A DNA stretch of 64,000 bases from Micromonospora sp. RHAY321 (GCF_023896955.1 NZ_JAMHIW010000004.1:310001-374000); one strand, 5' to 3'. Positions 9,201 through 17,250 are shown, counted from the first letter of the stretch. Made by a program: numbers and translations. The notes: generated from the letters alone by a model not told the origin.

Positions 9201-9889
9201 CCCGGTACACCGATGCGACCGTCACCCCCGGGGTCACCTACCACTACCGGATCCGGGCGGAGAACGCCGTCAGCTACTCCTCCTGGTCCAACAGTGTGCC
9301 CGCCTCCGTGCACCTGGCCGCCCCGGGCGGGCTGATCGCGGCGATTCCGCCGGCCGCGCCGCTACGGGTGGCCCTGCGCTGGACGAACCGTTCCTTCGCC
9401 ACCGGCATCGACGTGCAGCGGGCCACCAACCCGACGTTCACCAGCGGCCCGGGCACCACCGCCATCGGGGTCGGCGACAACCACCTGGACGTCGCGGTCG
9501 CCCCGGACACCACGTACTACTACCGGGTCCGGACCACCTACCTGGGTGCCGCCTCGGCCTGGTCGACGGTGGCCGCGGTGAGCACCCCACCCGCGCCGGC
9601 CACCCCGAGCGGGGTGAGCGCCACCGCCACCGCACCGGCACCGGACACCGCGACGGTGATCCTGGGCTGGGCGGCGAGCACGCCCGCCGGCCCGGGGTCG
9701 GGGTTCATCGTGCAGCGGGCGCTCGACCCGGCGTTCGGCCGGGAGGTGGCGACCTTCACGGTGACCGGGCGCGGCTTCACCAACACCGGGCTGGCCCGGG
9801 GCGTGACCTACCACTACCGGATCCGGTCGTTCAACGTCGTGGGCAGCTCCCCGTACACCGGCCCCATCCCGGTCACCACCCCACCGTGA
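6203..9889 (+). CDS. Multicopper-oxidase-fold protein without copper ligands, with three FN3 domains
   Basis: 1228 residues from the ATG at 6203 (GGGGAGAG just upstream). Residues about 60-940 align with the three-cupredoxin plan of CotA/phenoxazinone-synthase-type oxidases, but every ligand motif is degraded. HLAG at 223-226 stands where HxHG is expected. HDN at 286-288 stands for HxH, within a run that otherwise resembles the family (LWFHDNTLGLARLTVYGG). EPLRFG from 814 stands for HPxHxH, and HSQLAGH at 918-924 stands for HCHxxxH. The type 1 Cys is therefore missing. Three fibronectin type III domains follow (about 940-1030, 1033-1130, 1131-1228). No signal peptide is visible. A 9-bp hairpin (6153-6176) precedes the start. 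Loss of all four sites argues against oxidase activity; a structural or binding role is inference. Confidence 0.85.
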   Translation: MAMFRRLRSTFFERTTRDSTSRANGRAASVPAARAAEEAAPTASLDPAVLPRGFGPVPNFAHSPRPARDPDGRVVPGTGLRKFVDALPIPGQPDRTDLGGYLPVAVPDTISYPGCDYYEIGLQEYAQRLHRDLPATRLRGYRQLNLGTDASGHNTVAPPERPWHLGPMILARRGRPVRVKFINQLPTGRAGELFLPVDDTVPGAGTGPLDGPAPYPQNRAVLHLAGAQTGWTSAGNPGQWITPAGEITPYPTGPGLTHVPDMPPPGAGATTLYYPNDQSGRLLWFHDNTLGLARLTVYGGQLALYLLTDPAEDQLVTDGVLPADQLPLVIEDKTFVPDDTQLAAEDPTWDRERWGARGSLWHPHVYQPRQNPYRSGGRNPTGRWDYGPWSRDSAPDGTRTDGWPAVDGWPTVDGVTGGPPASGPGPVPNPHHDPVGAPDEPPLGPGVPHPSAVPEAYGDTPLVNGAAYPYLEVRPRAYRFRILNACLDRSLNLQLYRACSDAPMWTDDGALADADAGEVPMVPAVRAADRPAGWPTDGRDGGVPDPRAAGPDLIQIGNEAGLLPAPVVLPNQPIGYRYDRLDPTVLNVDGHTLLLAPGERADVLVDFSAVPPGSTLILYNDAPAPLPGFDLRYDQHTDAPDRTAEGGPPPTEPGYGPNTRTLLQFRVTGTPAPPYDLARLRDRLPLAYAASQRPPIVPQPAYDPAFGTRTARETAVPVHAGTVTFTPAGGAGPVTLPIAVKAAQQVFEPDHGRLAGRLGVGHPHAGPLGPATLPLGPTDPVTEVLFAADPAVPVGAPADGTQLWRIIGNVRQTEPLRFGGCDVQLVNRVGWDGTLRPPHGAELGWKEIVRVNPREDVVVALRPVAPTLPFKLGDSVRLLDPGRPAGARTGSTPISPTDGRPAVVVNQLVNLGWEYRLHSQLAGHRDLGMNRPLVLRVAPKAPTGLTATPAPGSATALPAIALAWTGNGGRPPATSHLLQRATDATFGGDVTTITVAAAATRYTDATVTPGVTYHYRIRAENAVSYSSWSNSVPASVHLAAPGGLIAAIPPAAPLRVALRWTNRSFATGIDVQRATNPTFTSGPGTTAIGVGDNHLDVAVAPDTTYYYRVRTTYLGAASAWSTVAAVSTPPAPATPSGVSATATAPAPDTATVILGWAASTPAGPGSGFIVQRALDPAFGREVATFTVTGRGFTNTGLARGVTYHYRIRSFNVVGSSPYTGPIPVTTPP

Positions 9890-9922
9890 CCGGCCGGGGT
9901 GCGCGGCGCCGGCGGGTTGCGC

Positions 9923-10708
9923 TCAGCGGGTGGGTGCGCGCAGCGGGGTGCCGACGGCGCGCAGCTCGGCCAGCGCCGAGGCCACCCCGTGCAGGAGGTC
10001 GGTGGCCTCGGTGAGCCGGGCGGCGGCCGGGTCGGCGGTATCCGGTCGGGCGTCCTCGGCCAGGTAACCGGCCGCGGCGACCACGAGCCGTTCGTAGGCC
10101 GCGACCCCGCTCTCCAGTTGGGCGGTCAGCGTGCCGTGCGCCTCGGCCAGTGGCGCCCGGGCGTCGGTGGGGGCCAGCCGCAGTGCCCGTTCGACGCTGG
10201 CCACCCGGGCGGCCAGGTCGCGCAGCGACCGGTCGGCAGCAGCCGCCTCCAGCACCGCCGGTTCGGCCAGCCCGGTGAGCCGGGGTGCCATCCCGGCCAG
10301 GGTGAGCGCGGCCCGGTCCAGGCGGGCCCACTGCTGCCCGGCGCTGGTGCCGCGCAGCGCGATCCGGCTGCGGACCCGGCGCACCTCCGCCAGCACTCCC
10401 GGACCGACCGGCAGGCGCTCGACGGCGGCGACCAGGCGTGCCCGCGACCGGGCCGCCGCCTCGGCCGGGTCCAAAACCGGGGGCGCCGGGCGGGCGGCCA
10501 GCGCGCGCAGGTCGATCCAACGCCAGGCGGCCAGCGCCACCGCGCTGCCCGCGGCGCCGGCCCAGGCCGCGTCCGGCAGACCGAGGCCGGCGTACGGGGT
10601 CAGCACCGCCGCCGCCCCGCCGAGCCCACCGGCCAGCACGCTCCACCGCCGGGCGGACCGGCGTAGCCGACCCAGCTGGCGGAAGTATCGCGTCCGCTCG
10701 TCTGCCAC
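9923..10708 (-). CDS. pspM: Phage-shock envelope-stress protein PspM
   Basis: 261 residues, GTG start with AGGAGG 5 nt upstream. Two hydrophobic segments near the N-terminus (about 24-42 and 45-62) anchor it in the membrane. The rest is an Ala/Arg-rich helical region, consistent with the coiled-coil cytoplasmic part of PspM (the Rv2743c-type partner of mycobacterial PspA). It lies 23 bp downstream of pspA on the same strand, matching the mycobacterial clgR-pspA-pspM order. It probably anchors or controls PspA at the membrane. Assignment rests on architecture plus synteny. Confidence 0.75.
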   Translation of the reverse strand: MADERTRYFRQLGRLRRSARRWSVLAGGLGGAAAVLTPYAGLGLPDAAWAGAAGSAVALAAWRWIDLRALAARPAPPVLDPAEAAARSRARLVAAVERLPVGPGVLAEVRRVRSRIALRGTSAGQQWARLDRAALTLAGMAPRLTGLAEPAVLEAAAADRSLRDLAARVASVERALRLAPTDARAPLAEAHGTLTAQLESGVAAYERLVVAAAGYLAEDARPDTADPAAARLTEATDLLHGVASALAELRAVGTPLRAPTR

Positions 10709-10731
10709 CCTGACCTCCTCGGACCGGTCGT

Positions 10732-11622
10732 TCAGCTGGCGGCGGTCGGGTCGCCGGTGCCCCGTTCGCGGGCCATGCTGGCCCGGAGCTCGTCCAGGCG
10801 GGCGGCGGCGGCCGGGTCGCTGGCCGGGCTGGCCGAGCCGGTGGAGCCCGCCGTACCCGCCTGCGGCACGGCCGGTCGCTGCGCCGCACCGCCGAGCTGC
10901 TCCCCGGCCATGCTCGACCGGATCTGCTCCAGGCGGGCGGACCCGGCCGAGTCGATGGTCGCCTTCTGGATCTCCATCATCCGGCCCTCGACCGAGTTGC
11001 CGGCCAGCTCCGCACGGCCCATGGCGTTGGCGTACCGCCGCTCGATGCGGTCGCGCACCTCGTCCAGGGAGGGGGTGGTGCCCGGCGCGGTCAGCGACGA
11101 CATCGACTCCAGCGAGCGGGCCACCGTCTCCTGCATCTTGGCCTGCTCCAGCTGGCTGAGCAGCTTGGTGCGCTCGGCGAGCTTCTGCTGGAGGATCATC
11201 GAATTGTTCTCGACCGCACGGCGGGCCTGCGCGGCGGCGCCCAGCGCCTGGTCATGCAGGGTCTTCAGGTCCTCGGTGGCCTGCTCGGCGGAGACCAACT
11301 GGGTCGCCAGGGTCTGCGCGGACTGCTCGAACCGCGTGGCCTCGGCCTCGTCACCCTTCGCCCGGGCCTGGTCGGCCAGCACGAGGGCCTGCCGGGCGTT
11401 GCCCTGCAGCCGCTCGACCTCGGTCATCTGCCGGGACAGCTTCATCTCCAGCTGACGCTGGTTGCCGATCACCGCGGCAGCCTGCTGGACCAACGCCTGG
11501 TGCTGGCGCTGGGCATCCTCGATGGCCTGCTGGATCTGCACCTTCGGGTCGGCGTGCTCGTCGATCTTGGCACCGAAGAGCGCCATCAGGTAGTTCCAGC
11601 CCTTGACGAACGGGTTCGCCAT
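10732..11622 (-). CDS. pspA: PspA/IM30 family protein
   Basis: 296 residues. It starts [38 protein letters not shown], as in actinobacterial PspA, followed by about 160 residues of heptad-rich coiled coil ([20 protein letters not shown]) and a low-complexity Ala/Gly/Ser tail after residue 235. PspA is a peripheral membrane protein that assembles on damaged membrane and helps keep the proton-motive force. It sits between clgR and pspM. The sequence CTGAGGGGATACC (minus strand, 11629-11641) just upstream of the start resembles a sequence upstream of clgR. A C-terminal short helix [12 protein letters not shown] echoes an internal [12 protein letters not shown] segment. Confidence 0.92.
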   Translation of the reverse strand: MANPFVKGWNYLMALFGAKIDEHADPKVQIQQAIEDAQRQHQALVQQAAAVIGNQRQLEMKLSRQMTEVERLQGNARQALVLADQARAKGDEAEATRFEQSAQTLATQLVSAEQATEDLKTLHDQALGAAAQARRAVENNSMILQQKLAERTKLLSQLEQAKMQETVARSLESMSSLTAPGTTPSLDEVRDRIERRYANAMGRAELAGNSVEGRMMEIQKATIDSAGSARLEQIRSSMAGEQLGGAAQRPAVPQAGTAGSTGSASPASDPAAAARLDELRASMARERGTGDPTAAS

Positions 11623-11818
11623 CTCCGCGGTATCCCCTCAGTAGCGTCGCTCCGCCGCGGTCGGGTCGAACGGACCGACCGCGACCCGGCCGGTTTCCAT
11701 CGTCCCAGCCGAACGCCAACGCGGCATCCGTACCGGGCGGTCGACAGCACCGGCAGCTCCTGCGGGCAACCCTACGCGGCTCGGGCCACCTCGCCCATGC
11801 TCCGCACGAAGGCCGGCC

Positions 11819-12277
11819 TCAGGCCGCGCAGACCACGTCCCGGTCGCGCTCGGTGGGGCGGACCCGCGTGCTGCGCAGCGTGGCCTTGAGTGGCGACTCC
11901 TGACGGACCGAGACCGCGACCTTGCCGTCGGAGGTGACCTGGCGTACGCCCCGGTTGGTGCTCCTGCGCACCGCGGTCGCCGACCCGACGGGGGCCTTCT
12001 CGGCCTGCTCGTCCTGCATGGGGACGAGCACCTCGGGCATCTGCTCGGCCAGCGCGACGGTGTCGCTCACCTCGCGCAGCAGCTCGGACAGGCGGGCGCC
12101 GAGCGCGTCGCAGATCGCGGCGAGCAGCTCGCTGGACGGCTCCTTGTGCCCCCGCTCGATCTCGGAGAGGTAGCCGAGGCTGACGTTGGCGGCGGTGGAC
12201 ACCTCGCGCAGCGTGCGCTGCTGCCCCTGCCGGCGCGCCCGCAGTGCGTCACCGATCACCCGGCGTAGCAGGACCAT
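11819..12277 (-). CDS. clgR: XRE-family transcriptional activator ClgR
   Basis: 152 residues from the ATG at 12277, with GGGAGG just upstream. The helix-turn-helix spans about residues 10-65 ([32 protein letters not shown]). The protein ends VVCAA, the hydrophobic Ala-Ala end known to make ClgR a substrate of the Clp protease that it controls. ClgR activates clp genes and, in mycobacteria, pspA. Its position immediately ahead of pspA-pspM and after cinA/pgsA matches the mycobacterial region. The 195 bp between it and pspA suggests pspA may also have its own promoter. Confidence 0.9.
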   Translation of the reverse strand: MVLLRRVIGDALRARRQGQQRTLREVSTAANVSLGYLSEIERGHKEPSSELLAAICDALGARLSELLREVSDTVALAEQMPEVLVPMQDEQAEKAPVGSATAVRRSTNRGVRQVTSDGKVAVSVRQESPLKATLRSTRVRPTERDRDVVCAA

Positions 12278-12430
12278 CGCACCTCCCCCTGAGGGATACC
12301 TCTCACCCGGTGGCCGGGGAACCGGTCGCGGCGGACCGCGTCGGCCCCGGGCTCCGGAGTCTTCCCGCAACCGTACCCGGTGCGGGCCGCGCCGACATCC
12401 CGCCCCGCCCGTCGGTTCGCCCGCATCGGC

Positions 12431-13015
12431 TCACCGCCGCCCGGCGGCGGTCGTCCCCGCCCCGTCCCGGGCGGCTTCGTCGGTGGCGCCGACCTCGGCC
12501 TCGGCGGCGGCATCGGCGTCGTGGATCCGCTCGGCGAGCAGCCGCAGCGCCTCGACCACCGCGGCGGAGCGGATGTTGTCCCGCCCACCGTCCAGGTCGA
12601 GCTGCCGGACCTCACCGCCGTTCGGCCCGGCGACCGCGACGTAGACCAGGCCGACCGGCTTCCCGTCCTGCGGTTCGGGGCCGGCGACCCCGGTGGTGGC
12701 CAGCCCCCAGTCCGCGTCGCAGCGCCGCCGGCCGCCTTCGGCGAGCGCCGCCGCGACGTCCGGATCGACCGGTCCCCGCTCGTCCAGCAGCTCGGCCGGC
12801 ACTCCGGCCAGTTCGGCCTTCAGCTCGGTGGCGTAGACCACCAACCCACCCTGGTAGACCCCGCTGACCCCGGCGATCTCCACGATCGACGCGGCGAGCA
12901 GTCCACCGGTGAGCGACTCGACCGTGGCCAGGGTCTCGTGCCGCTGCGCCAGGCTGTGCACCACGCCGGCGGCCGGGCTGCCCACCGGCCGCTCGCTACC
13001 CGATTCCCGCTGCAT
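12431..13015 (-). CDS. cinA: CinA-type nicotinamide-nucleotide amidohydrolase
   Basis: 194 residues, corresponding only to the C-terminal amidase (PncC) domain of CinA, as is usual in actinobacteria. Landmarks are TVESLTGG at 31-38, GVVYATE-like GGLVVYATELK, and TTGVAGPEPQDGKPVG (family: TGIAGP.GG...KPVG). It hydrolyses NMN to nicotinate mononucleotide in pyridine-nucleotide salvage. The ATG at 13015 has AAGGA 7 nt upstream. It lies between pgsA and clgR on the same strand. The last about 25 residues are an acidic Ala-rich tail. Confidence 0.92.
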   Translation of the reverse strand: MQRESGSERPVGSPAAGVVHSLAQRHETLATVESLTGGLLAASIVEIAGVSGVYQGGLVVYATELKAELAGVPAELLDERGPVDPDVAAALAEGGRRRCDADWGLATTGVAGPEPQDGKPVGLVYVAVAGPNGGEVRQLDLDGGRDNIRSAAVVEALRLLAERIHDADAAAEAEVGATDEAARDGAGTTAAGRR

Positions 13016-13125
13016 GAACCCGTCCTTCCCCGCACATCCGCACCCAACCCTCCCGGCCGGTCACGTCGATCATGCGGTTGTCGACCCGCTTCCTGAGCAC
13101 CGGAGCCCGCCCAGTGGTTTTCCGG

Positions 13126-13791
13126 TCAGCGGGGGCGCCGCAGTCGCAGGGCCTGGGCGATGTAGTCGAAGCCGGTGGCGACCGTCACCACGACGGCAGC
13201 GCCCATGATCCAGGGGCCGACGGCGGCGAGGGCGTCCGGCATCGGCCAGAGGTACCAGGCGATGGCCAGGATCTGGAGCGCGGTCTTGATCTTTCCGCCC
13301 CGACTGGCCGCGATCACCCCGTGCCGGATCACCCAGAACCGGAGCCCGGTGATGCCCAGCTCACGGACGAGGATCAGCGCGGTCACCCACCAGGGCAACC
13401 GGTCGTACCAGGAGAGCAGCACCAGGGCCGCGCCGGTGAGCGCCTTGTCGGCGATCGGGTCGGCCACCTTGCCGACCGAGGTGACCAGCCCGAACCGGCG
13501 GGCGATCCAGCCGTCCACCAGATCGGTCGCGGAGGCCACCGCGAAGATCAGGCAGGCCGCCATCCGCCAACCGGCGTGGCTCATCCCCGACACGATCACC
13601 GAGGCGCCGAAGACCGGCACCAGCACCAGCCGCAGCGCGGTCAGCGCGTTGGCCGCGTTGAGCACGGGCACCCCGGGGACCACCCGGGCGGGCGTCGTCG
13701 ACTCCGTCGCCCCCGTCACCGCCTCACCCCGCCGTGGCGTTCCCGGCACCGCACCACCTGGCTCCCCCGCTCCGCTCGGGCCCGTCGTCAC
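13126..13791 (-). CDS. pgsA: CDP-diacylglycerol-glycerol-3-phosphate 3-phosphatidyltransferase
   Basis: 221 residues. It carries the complete CDP-alcohol phosphotransferase motif D-x2-DG-x2-AR-x8-G-x3-D-x3-D, at Asp90, Asp93, Gly94, Ala97, Arg98, Gly107, Asp111 and Asp115, with several membrane helices around it. It makes phosphatidylglycerophosphate, the committed step to phosphatidylglycerol and cardiolipin. A 40-residue polar N-terminal extension precedes the first helix. Its GTG start overlaps the rimO stop by 4 bp, so it is translationally coupled to rimO. Being a neighbour of psp genes puts anionic-lipid synthesis beside the membrane-stress response. Confidence 0.93.
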   Translation of the reverse strand: MTTGPSGAGEPGGAVPGTPRRGEAVTGATESTTPARVVPGVPVLNAANALTALRLVLVPVFGASVIVSGMSHAGWRMAACLIFAVASATDLVDGWIARRFGLVTSVGKVADPIADKALTGAALVLLSWYDRLPWWVTALILVRELGITGLRFWVIRHGVIAASRGGKIKTALQILAIAWYLWPMPDALAAVGPWIMGAAVVVTVATGFDYIAQALRLRRPR

Positions 13792-15338
13792 CGTGCCGCG
13801 CCGGGCGCCGCCGAGATCATCTCATCCGGCACGGCGAGCAGGTCCACCCCTTCGGTGCCGGTCACCGTGGCGCGCACCAGGTCACCCGGGCGCAGCGCGG
13901 ACAGGTCGACCCCGCCCTCGACCGGGGCGACGAGCGTCGTGGAGCCGTCCACCTCCGGCGCCTGGTGGGCCGCCCGGCCCTCCACCACCCCGTCGGCGAT
14001 CGAGTCGACCAGCACCTCGACGGTCGAGCCGAGCCGGTCCTCGGCCCGCTGCGAGCAGAGCTCGTCGGCGAGCGCGCTGAGCCGGTCGTACCGCCGCTTG
14101 ATGGTCGCGGCCGAGACCTTGCCGGGGAGCCCGGCGGCCTCGGTGCCGTCCTCGTCGCTGTAGTCGAACATGCCGATCGCGTCGAGCCGGGCCTCGGTCA
14201 GGAACCGCACCAGCTCGTCGATGTCCGCGCGGGTCTCGCCGGGGAACCCGACGATGAAGTTGCTCCGGGCCCCCGCGTCCGGGGCCAGCGCGCGGGCGCT
14301 GGCCAGCAGCTCCAGGAACCGGTCGGTGGAGCCGAAACGTCGCATCCGGCGCAGCACGGGCTCGCTGGAGTGCTGGAACGACAGGTCGAAGTACGGCGCC
14401 ACCCCGGGCGTGCCGGCGATCGCCTCGACCAGCCCGGGCCGGGTCTCGGCCGGCTGGAGGTAGCTCACCCGGACCCGAACGATGCCGGTCACCGCGGCGA
14501 GCTGCGGCAGCAGCTTCTCCAGCGCCCGGGGGTCACCCAGGTCCTTGCCGTACGAGGTCGAGTTCTCGCTGACCAGCACCAGCTCCCGGACGCCGGTCTT
14601 GGCCAGCCACTCGGCCTCGGCGAGCAGCTCGTCGGGCGTACGCGAGACGAACGCCCCACGGAAGGCGGGGATCGCGCAGAACGCGCAGCGGCGGTCACAG
14701 CCGCTGGCCAGCTTCAGCGAGGCGACGGGGCCGGTGTCCAGTCGGCGGCGCAGCACCTGACGCAGGTGCGCGGGGGTGTGCTCGTCGGTGTCGACGGCCG
14801 TACGGGTCGGGGTGCCGTGCCCGGGCAGCGACACCGTGGCCTCGCGGCGCTGCACCGGGGTGAGCGGCAGCAGCTCCCGCCGGTCGCGGGGGGTGTGCGC
14901 GGTGATCTGCTCACCGGCGACGACCGCGTTCAGGCGGGCGGCGATGTCCGGGTAGTCGTCGAAGCTGAGCACGGCCTGCGCCTCGGGCAGGCTGTCGGCC
15001 AGCTCCCGGCCGTACCGCTCGGCCATGCAGCCGGCGGCGACCACCTTGGCGCCGGTGCCGGCGGCGGCGAGCAGGGTCTGGATGGAGTCCTGCTTGGCCT
15101 TCTCCACGAAGCCGCAGGTGTTCACGACCACCACGTCGGCGCCCTCGCCGTCGGTGGTCACCTGCCAGCCGTCGGCGTGCAGCCGGGCGGCCAACTCCTC
15201 GGAGTCGACCTCGTTGCGGGCACAGCCCAGGGTGAGCAGGGCGACGCGACGGCCCTCGGCAGCGGTCGACAGCTCCAGGTCGCCGGGCGTCAGACGCGCC
15301 GGGCTGGAGTTGTCGGTAGGGGAGGTGGCAGACACCAT
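13788..15338 (-). CDS. rimO: Ribosomal protein S12 methylthiotransferase RimO
   Basis: 516 residues. The N-terminal UPF0004 domain has the three auxiliary cluster cysteines Cys39, Cys75 and Cys104. The radical-SAM motif CxxxCxxC is at Cys214, Cys218 and Cys221, followed by AIPAFRG, which is typical of RimO. A C-terminal TRAM domain covers about 440-505. It uses two Fe-S clusters and SAM to methylthiolate the aspartate of ribosomal protein S12. The stretch [23 protein letters not shown] before the SAM domain is a linker common in actinobacterial RimO. It heads the rimO-pgsA pair, with a 4-bp overlap. Confidence 0.95.
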   Translation of the reverse strand: MVSATSPTDNSSPARLTPGDLELSTAAEGRRVALLTLGCARNEVDSEELAARLHADGWQVTTDGEGADVVVVNTCGFVEKAKQDSIQTLLAAAGTGAKVVAAGCMAERYGRELADSLPEAQAVLSFDDYPDIAARLNAVVAGEQITAHTPRDRRELLPLTPVQRREATVSLPGHGTPTRTAVDTDEHTPAHLRQVLRRRLDTGPVASLKLASGCDRRCAFCAIPAFRGAFVSRTPDELLAEAEWLAKTGVRELVLVSENSTSYGKDLGDPRALEKLLPQLAAVTGIVRVRVSYLQPAETRPGLVEAIAGTPGVAPYFDLSFQHSSEPVLRRMRRFGSTDRFLELLASARALAPDAGARSNFIVGFPGETRADIDELVRFLTEARLDAIGMFDYSDEDGTEAAGLPGKVSAATIKRRYDRLSALADELCSQRAEDRLGSTVEVLVDSIADGVVEGRAAHQAPEVDGSTTLVAPVEGGVDLSALRPGDLVRATVTGTEGVDLLAVPDEMISAAPGAAR

Positions 15339-15415
15339 CCGAGGGTACCGGGCCGGTCGGGGAAGCCCACGTACGCGGGCCGGCCGGACAGTCGTGGGTC
15401 ACTCCCGCGAACCGG

Positions 15416-16339
15416 TCAGCGGGTTGCGGCGGCCACCCGGGTCAGCCGGTCGAGCAGGAAGACCTCGGTGCCGCCCAGGCCCGTGGAGCAGAAGACGGAG
15501 ACCTGGTCCGCGGTGGTCCGGCCGGGGACCGCGCCGGCGAGGATGCCCCCCAGGTCGCGCAGCCGCCCGGCGTACGGGGGCGTGGCGGCGAGCATCGGCG
15601 GTTGGTAGTCGGCCGCCTGGGCCGGCGAGTCGGTGACCAGCAGGTCGGCGGCGTCGAGCAGGTCGCTGCCGAACTCGCTGCGGTCGCGCTGCTTGAAGCC
15701 GACCGCGTTGACGTGGGTGCCGGGGCTCAGGTCGGCGGCGCGGAGCACAGGGGTCGGGCTGGTGGTGGCGAGCACCACCACGTCCCGTCCGGTGACCGCC
15801 GCGCCGGCGTCGGCCACCGCGCGGGCCGGCACGCCCAGCTCGGCGCGGACCCGGGCGGCGAAGGCGTCCCGGCGGGCGGCGGAGCGGCTGTGCACCACCA
15901 CCTCGCGCAGCGGGCGGACCGCGGCGGCGGCCCAGACCTGCGTCCAGGCCTGCCGGCCGGAGCCGATCACGCCGAGGGTGACGGCCTCCGGTCGGGCCAG
16001 GGCGTCGACCGCGACGCCACCCAGCCCGCCGGTACGCCGGGAGCCCAGCTCCTCCCCGACCGCGACCGCCCGGATCGCCCCGGTCCGGGCGTCGTGCAAC
16101 ACCACCAGCTGCTCGCCCTGTGGGTGACCGAAGGTGTCGTACGAGCGGAACCCGTACCACTCGTCGACCAGGTGACCGGCGGTCAGCACCATCCGCCCAC
16201 CGCCCAGCGGAGCGGCGGCCCGTGGCGGGGCGACCAGCCGCCCGTCGTACGCGGCCAGCAGGGCGGCACGCATGGCGTCGACCGTGGTGGCGGCGTCCAG
16301 CGCGGCGGCGACCTCGGGGTCGGCGTACAGCAGGGTCAT
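15416..16339 (-). CDS. Ornithine cyclodeaminase / mu-crystallin family protein
   Basis: 307 residues from the ATG at 16339, chosen because a -10-like CAGTAT ends 7 nt before it; an in-frame ATG at 16348 would lie inside the promoter. The nucleotide-binding motif GxxGxG (GVIGSG) is at about 123-128, and ELGSRRTGGLGGVAVDALA just before it is typical of the family. Where ornithine cyclodeaminase has a catalytic Lys, this protein has an Arg in YGFRSYDTF, so the substrate is probably not ornithine. Family members include imine reductases and alanine or opine-type dehydrogenases. It is divergent from the guanidine exporter gene. The family call is firm; activity is unknown. Confidence 0.85.
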   Translation of the reverse strand: MTLLYADPEVAAALDAATTVDAMRAALLAAYDGRLVAPPRAAAPLGGGRMVLTAGHLVDEWYGFRSYDTFGHPQGEQLVVLHDARTGAIRAVAVGEELGSRRTGGLGGVAVDALARPEAVTLGVIGSGRQAWTQVWAAAAVRPLREVVVHSRSAARRDAFAARVRAELGVPARAVADAGAAVTGRDVVVLATTSPTPVLRAADLSPGTHVNAVGFKQRDRSEFGSDLLDAADLLVTDSPAQAADYQPPMLAATPPYAGRLRDLGGILAGAVPGRTTADQVSVFCSTGLGGTEVFLLDRLTRVAAATR

Positions 16340-16346
16340 GACGGCC

Positions 16347-16377
16347 ATACTGCAAGTTGAAGTGAGGTGCAGGTCAA
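16347..16377 (-). promoter_or_regulatory. Promoter of the ornithine-cyclodeaminase-like gene
   Basis: On the minus strand, TTGACC (16372-16377) and CAGTAT (16347-16352) are separated by 19 nt. The start codon at 16339 lies 7 nt below the -10, so the message would be leaderless. The spacing is slightly long. Confidence 0.4.
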
Positions 16378-16490
16378 CGTGAGGTGGCGGGGGTCACCGA
16401 GCCGTCGGCAGCCACGCTCCCGCCGACCGCATCGCAGCCGGCCAGGGCCGGTGCTAGCGTCGGTGCCGGTGGCCCGGTCGCCCGTGGCCG

Positions 16491-16537
16491 CCCCGGACGA
16501 GTGGTGGGCGTACCCGGTCAGGCCAAGACGCCCCGCG
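16491..16537 (+). promoter_or_regulatory. Guanidine-III riboswitch (ykkC-III)
   Basis: The segment contains, in order and at the right spacing, the conserved core blocks of the guanidine-III aptamer: CCGGACGAG (16493-16501), then a short GC stem, then TACCCGGTCAGG (16511-16522) and CAAGACG (16524-16530) followed by CCCCGCG. These blocks form the known pseudoknot that binds guanidinium. It lies 62 nt ahead of the SMR exporter start, on the same strand, which is the usual genetic context. A possible -10 (TAGCGT, 16455-16460) would start the transcript about 25 nt before the aptamer. Regulation probably acts on the ribosome binding site GAGGTGA at 16589-16595. Confidence 0.88.
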
Positions 16538-16598
16538 TGATGTGCAGAGTCCACTCGTCCCGGCGCGACGGCCCCGGGCGCTCCCCGTGAGGTGAATG

Positions 16599-16913
16599 AT
16601 GGCCTGGCTGGTACTGGTGATCTCGGGACTGCTGGAGACGGCCTGGGCGATCGCCCTGGACCGCAGCGCCGGCCTCAGCCGGCTGGTCCCTTCGCTGGTC
16701 TTCGTGGTGACCCTGTTGTTGAGCATGGGCGGGTTGTCGTACGCGCTGCGGGAGATCCCGGTCGGCACCGGGTACGCGGTCTGGGTCGGGATCGGCGCGG
16801 TCGGCACCGCCCTGGTCGGGATGCTGGCGCTGGGCGAGTCGGCGAGCCTGCCCCGGATCCTGTGCCTGCTGCTGGTGGTGGCCGGCGTGGTCGGCCTGAA
16901 GATCTTCCACTGA
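16599..16913 (+). CDS. sugE: SMR-family guanidinium exporter (Gdx/SugE)
   Basis: 104 residues with four membrane helices, the standard small-multidrug-resistance size. Glu13 in the first helix (SGLLETAW) is the proton/substrate-coupling residue, and Trp16 also fits the Gdx subtype. LREIPVGTGYAVWVGIGAVGTALVG in helix 3-4 is typical of SugE/Gdx. The second of two tandem ATGs is chosen because it sits 6 nt from GAGG. It probably works as a dual-topology homodimer exchanging guanidinium for protons. The guanidine-III riboswitch directly upstream supports guanidinium as the substrate. No guanidine carboxylase genes are in the window. Confidence 0.92.
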   Translation: MAWLVLVISGLLETAWAIALDRSAGLSRLVPSLVFVVTLLLSMGGLSYALREIPVGTGYAVWVGIGAVGTALVGMLALGESASLPRILCLLLVVAGVVGLKIFH

Positions 16914-16992
16914 CCTGCTGCGCCGCGCGTGGCCAGCGCCCACAGTGGGTAGTGATCGATTCGTCACGACAGGCTCTCAACCGGAGGCAGAC

Positions 16993-17238
16993 ATGGCCGA
17001 CATGCACAGCACCGCCCGCCCGCGCGGCAACGCCGCCCGGATCCTCACCATCGTGGGCTTCGTCTTCGCGGTGCTCGCCCTCTTGCTCAACCCCATCATC
17101 TTCGGCGTGCTCGGGGTGATCGCGGGCATCGTCGGCGCCGTGCTCGGCGACAAGCCGCTCGGCTGGTACGCCGCCGCCGCCAGCGTCGTCGCGGCGGTGA
17201 TCAGCCTGGTGATCATTTCCGCGCTGATCAACAACTGA
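16993..17238 (+). CDS. Small two-to-three-helix membrane protein
   Basis: 81 residues, ATG with GGAGG 5 nt upstream. A short polar N-terminus (MADMHSTARPRGNAAR) is followed by hydrophobic segments at about 17-35, 36-48 and 56-78, rich in Ala, Val, Gly and Ile. It resembles the glycine-rich DUF4190-like membrane proteins of actinobacteria, but I cannot name a function. It is 79 bp downstream of the exporter gene on the same strand; whether it is in the riboswitch-controlled transcript is unknown. A strong hairpin follows it. Confidence 0.75.
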   Translation: MADMHSTARPRGNAARILTIVGFVFAVLALLLNPIIFGVLGVIAGIVGAVLGDKPLGWYAAAASVVAAVISLVIISALINN

Positions 17239-17250
17239 CCACTGCTCCGC

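Noticed and set aside
7370..9313. A 647-codon open frame on the minus strand inside the oxidase-like gene.
   Set aside because: Antisense shadow with no recognisable domain and no plausible start signal.
6203..9889. Functional laccase or bilirubin-oxidase-like enzyme.
   Set aside because: All four copper motifs lack key ligands, including the type 1 cysteine.
13734..15608. A 624-codon open frame opposite rimO.
   Set aside because: rimO has all Fe-S cysteines and RimO motifs; the opposite frame is featureless.
16596..16913. Start of the SMR gene at the first ATG (16596).
   Set aside because: Only 3 nt from the GAGG of the ribosome binding site; the second ATG at 16599 has better spacing.
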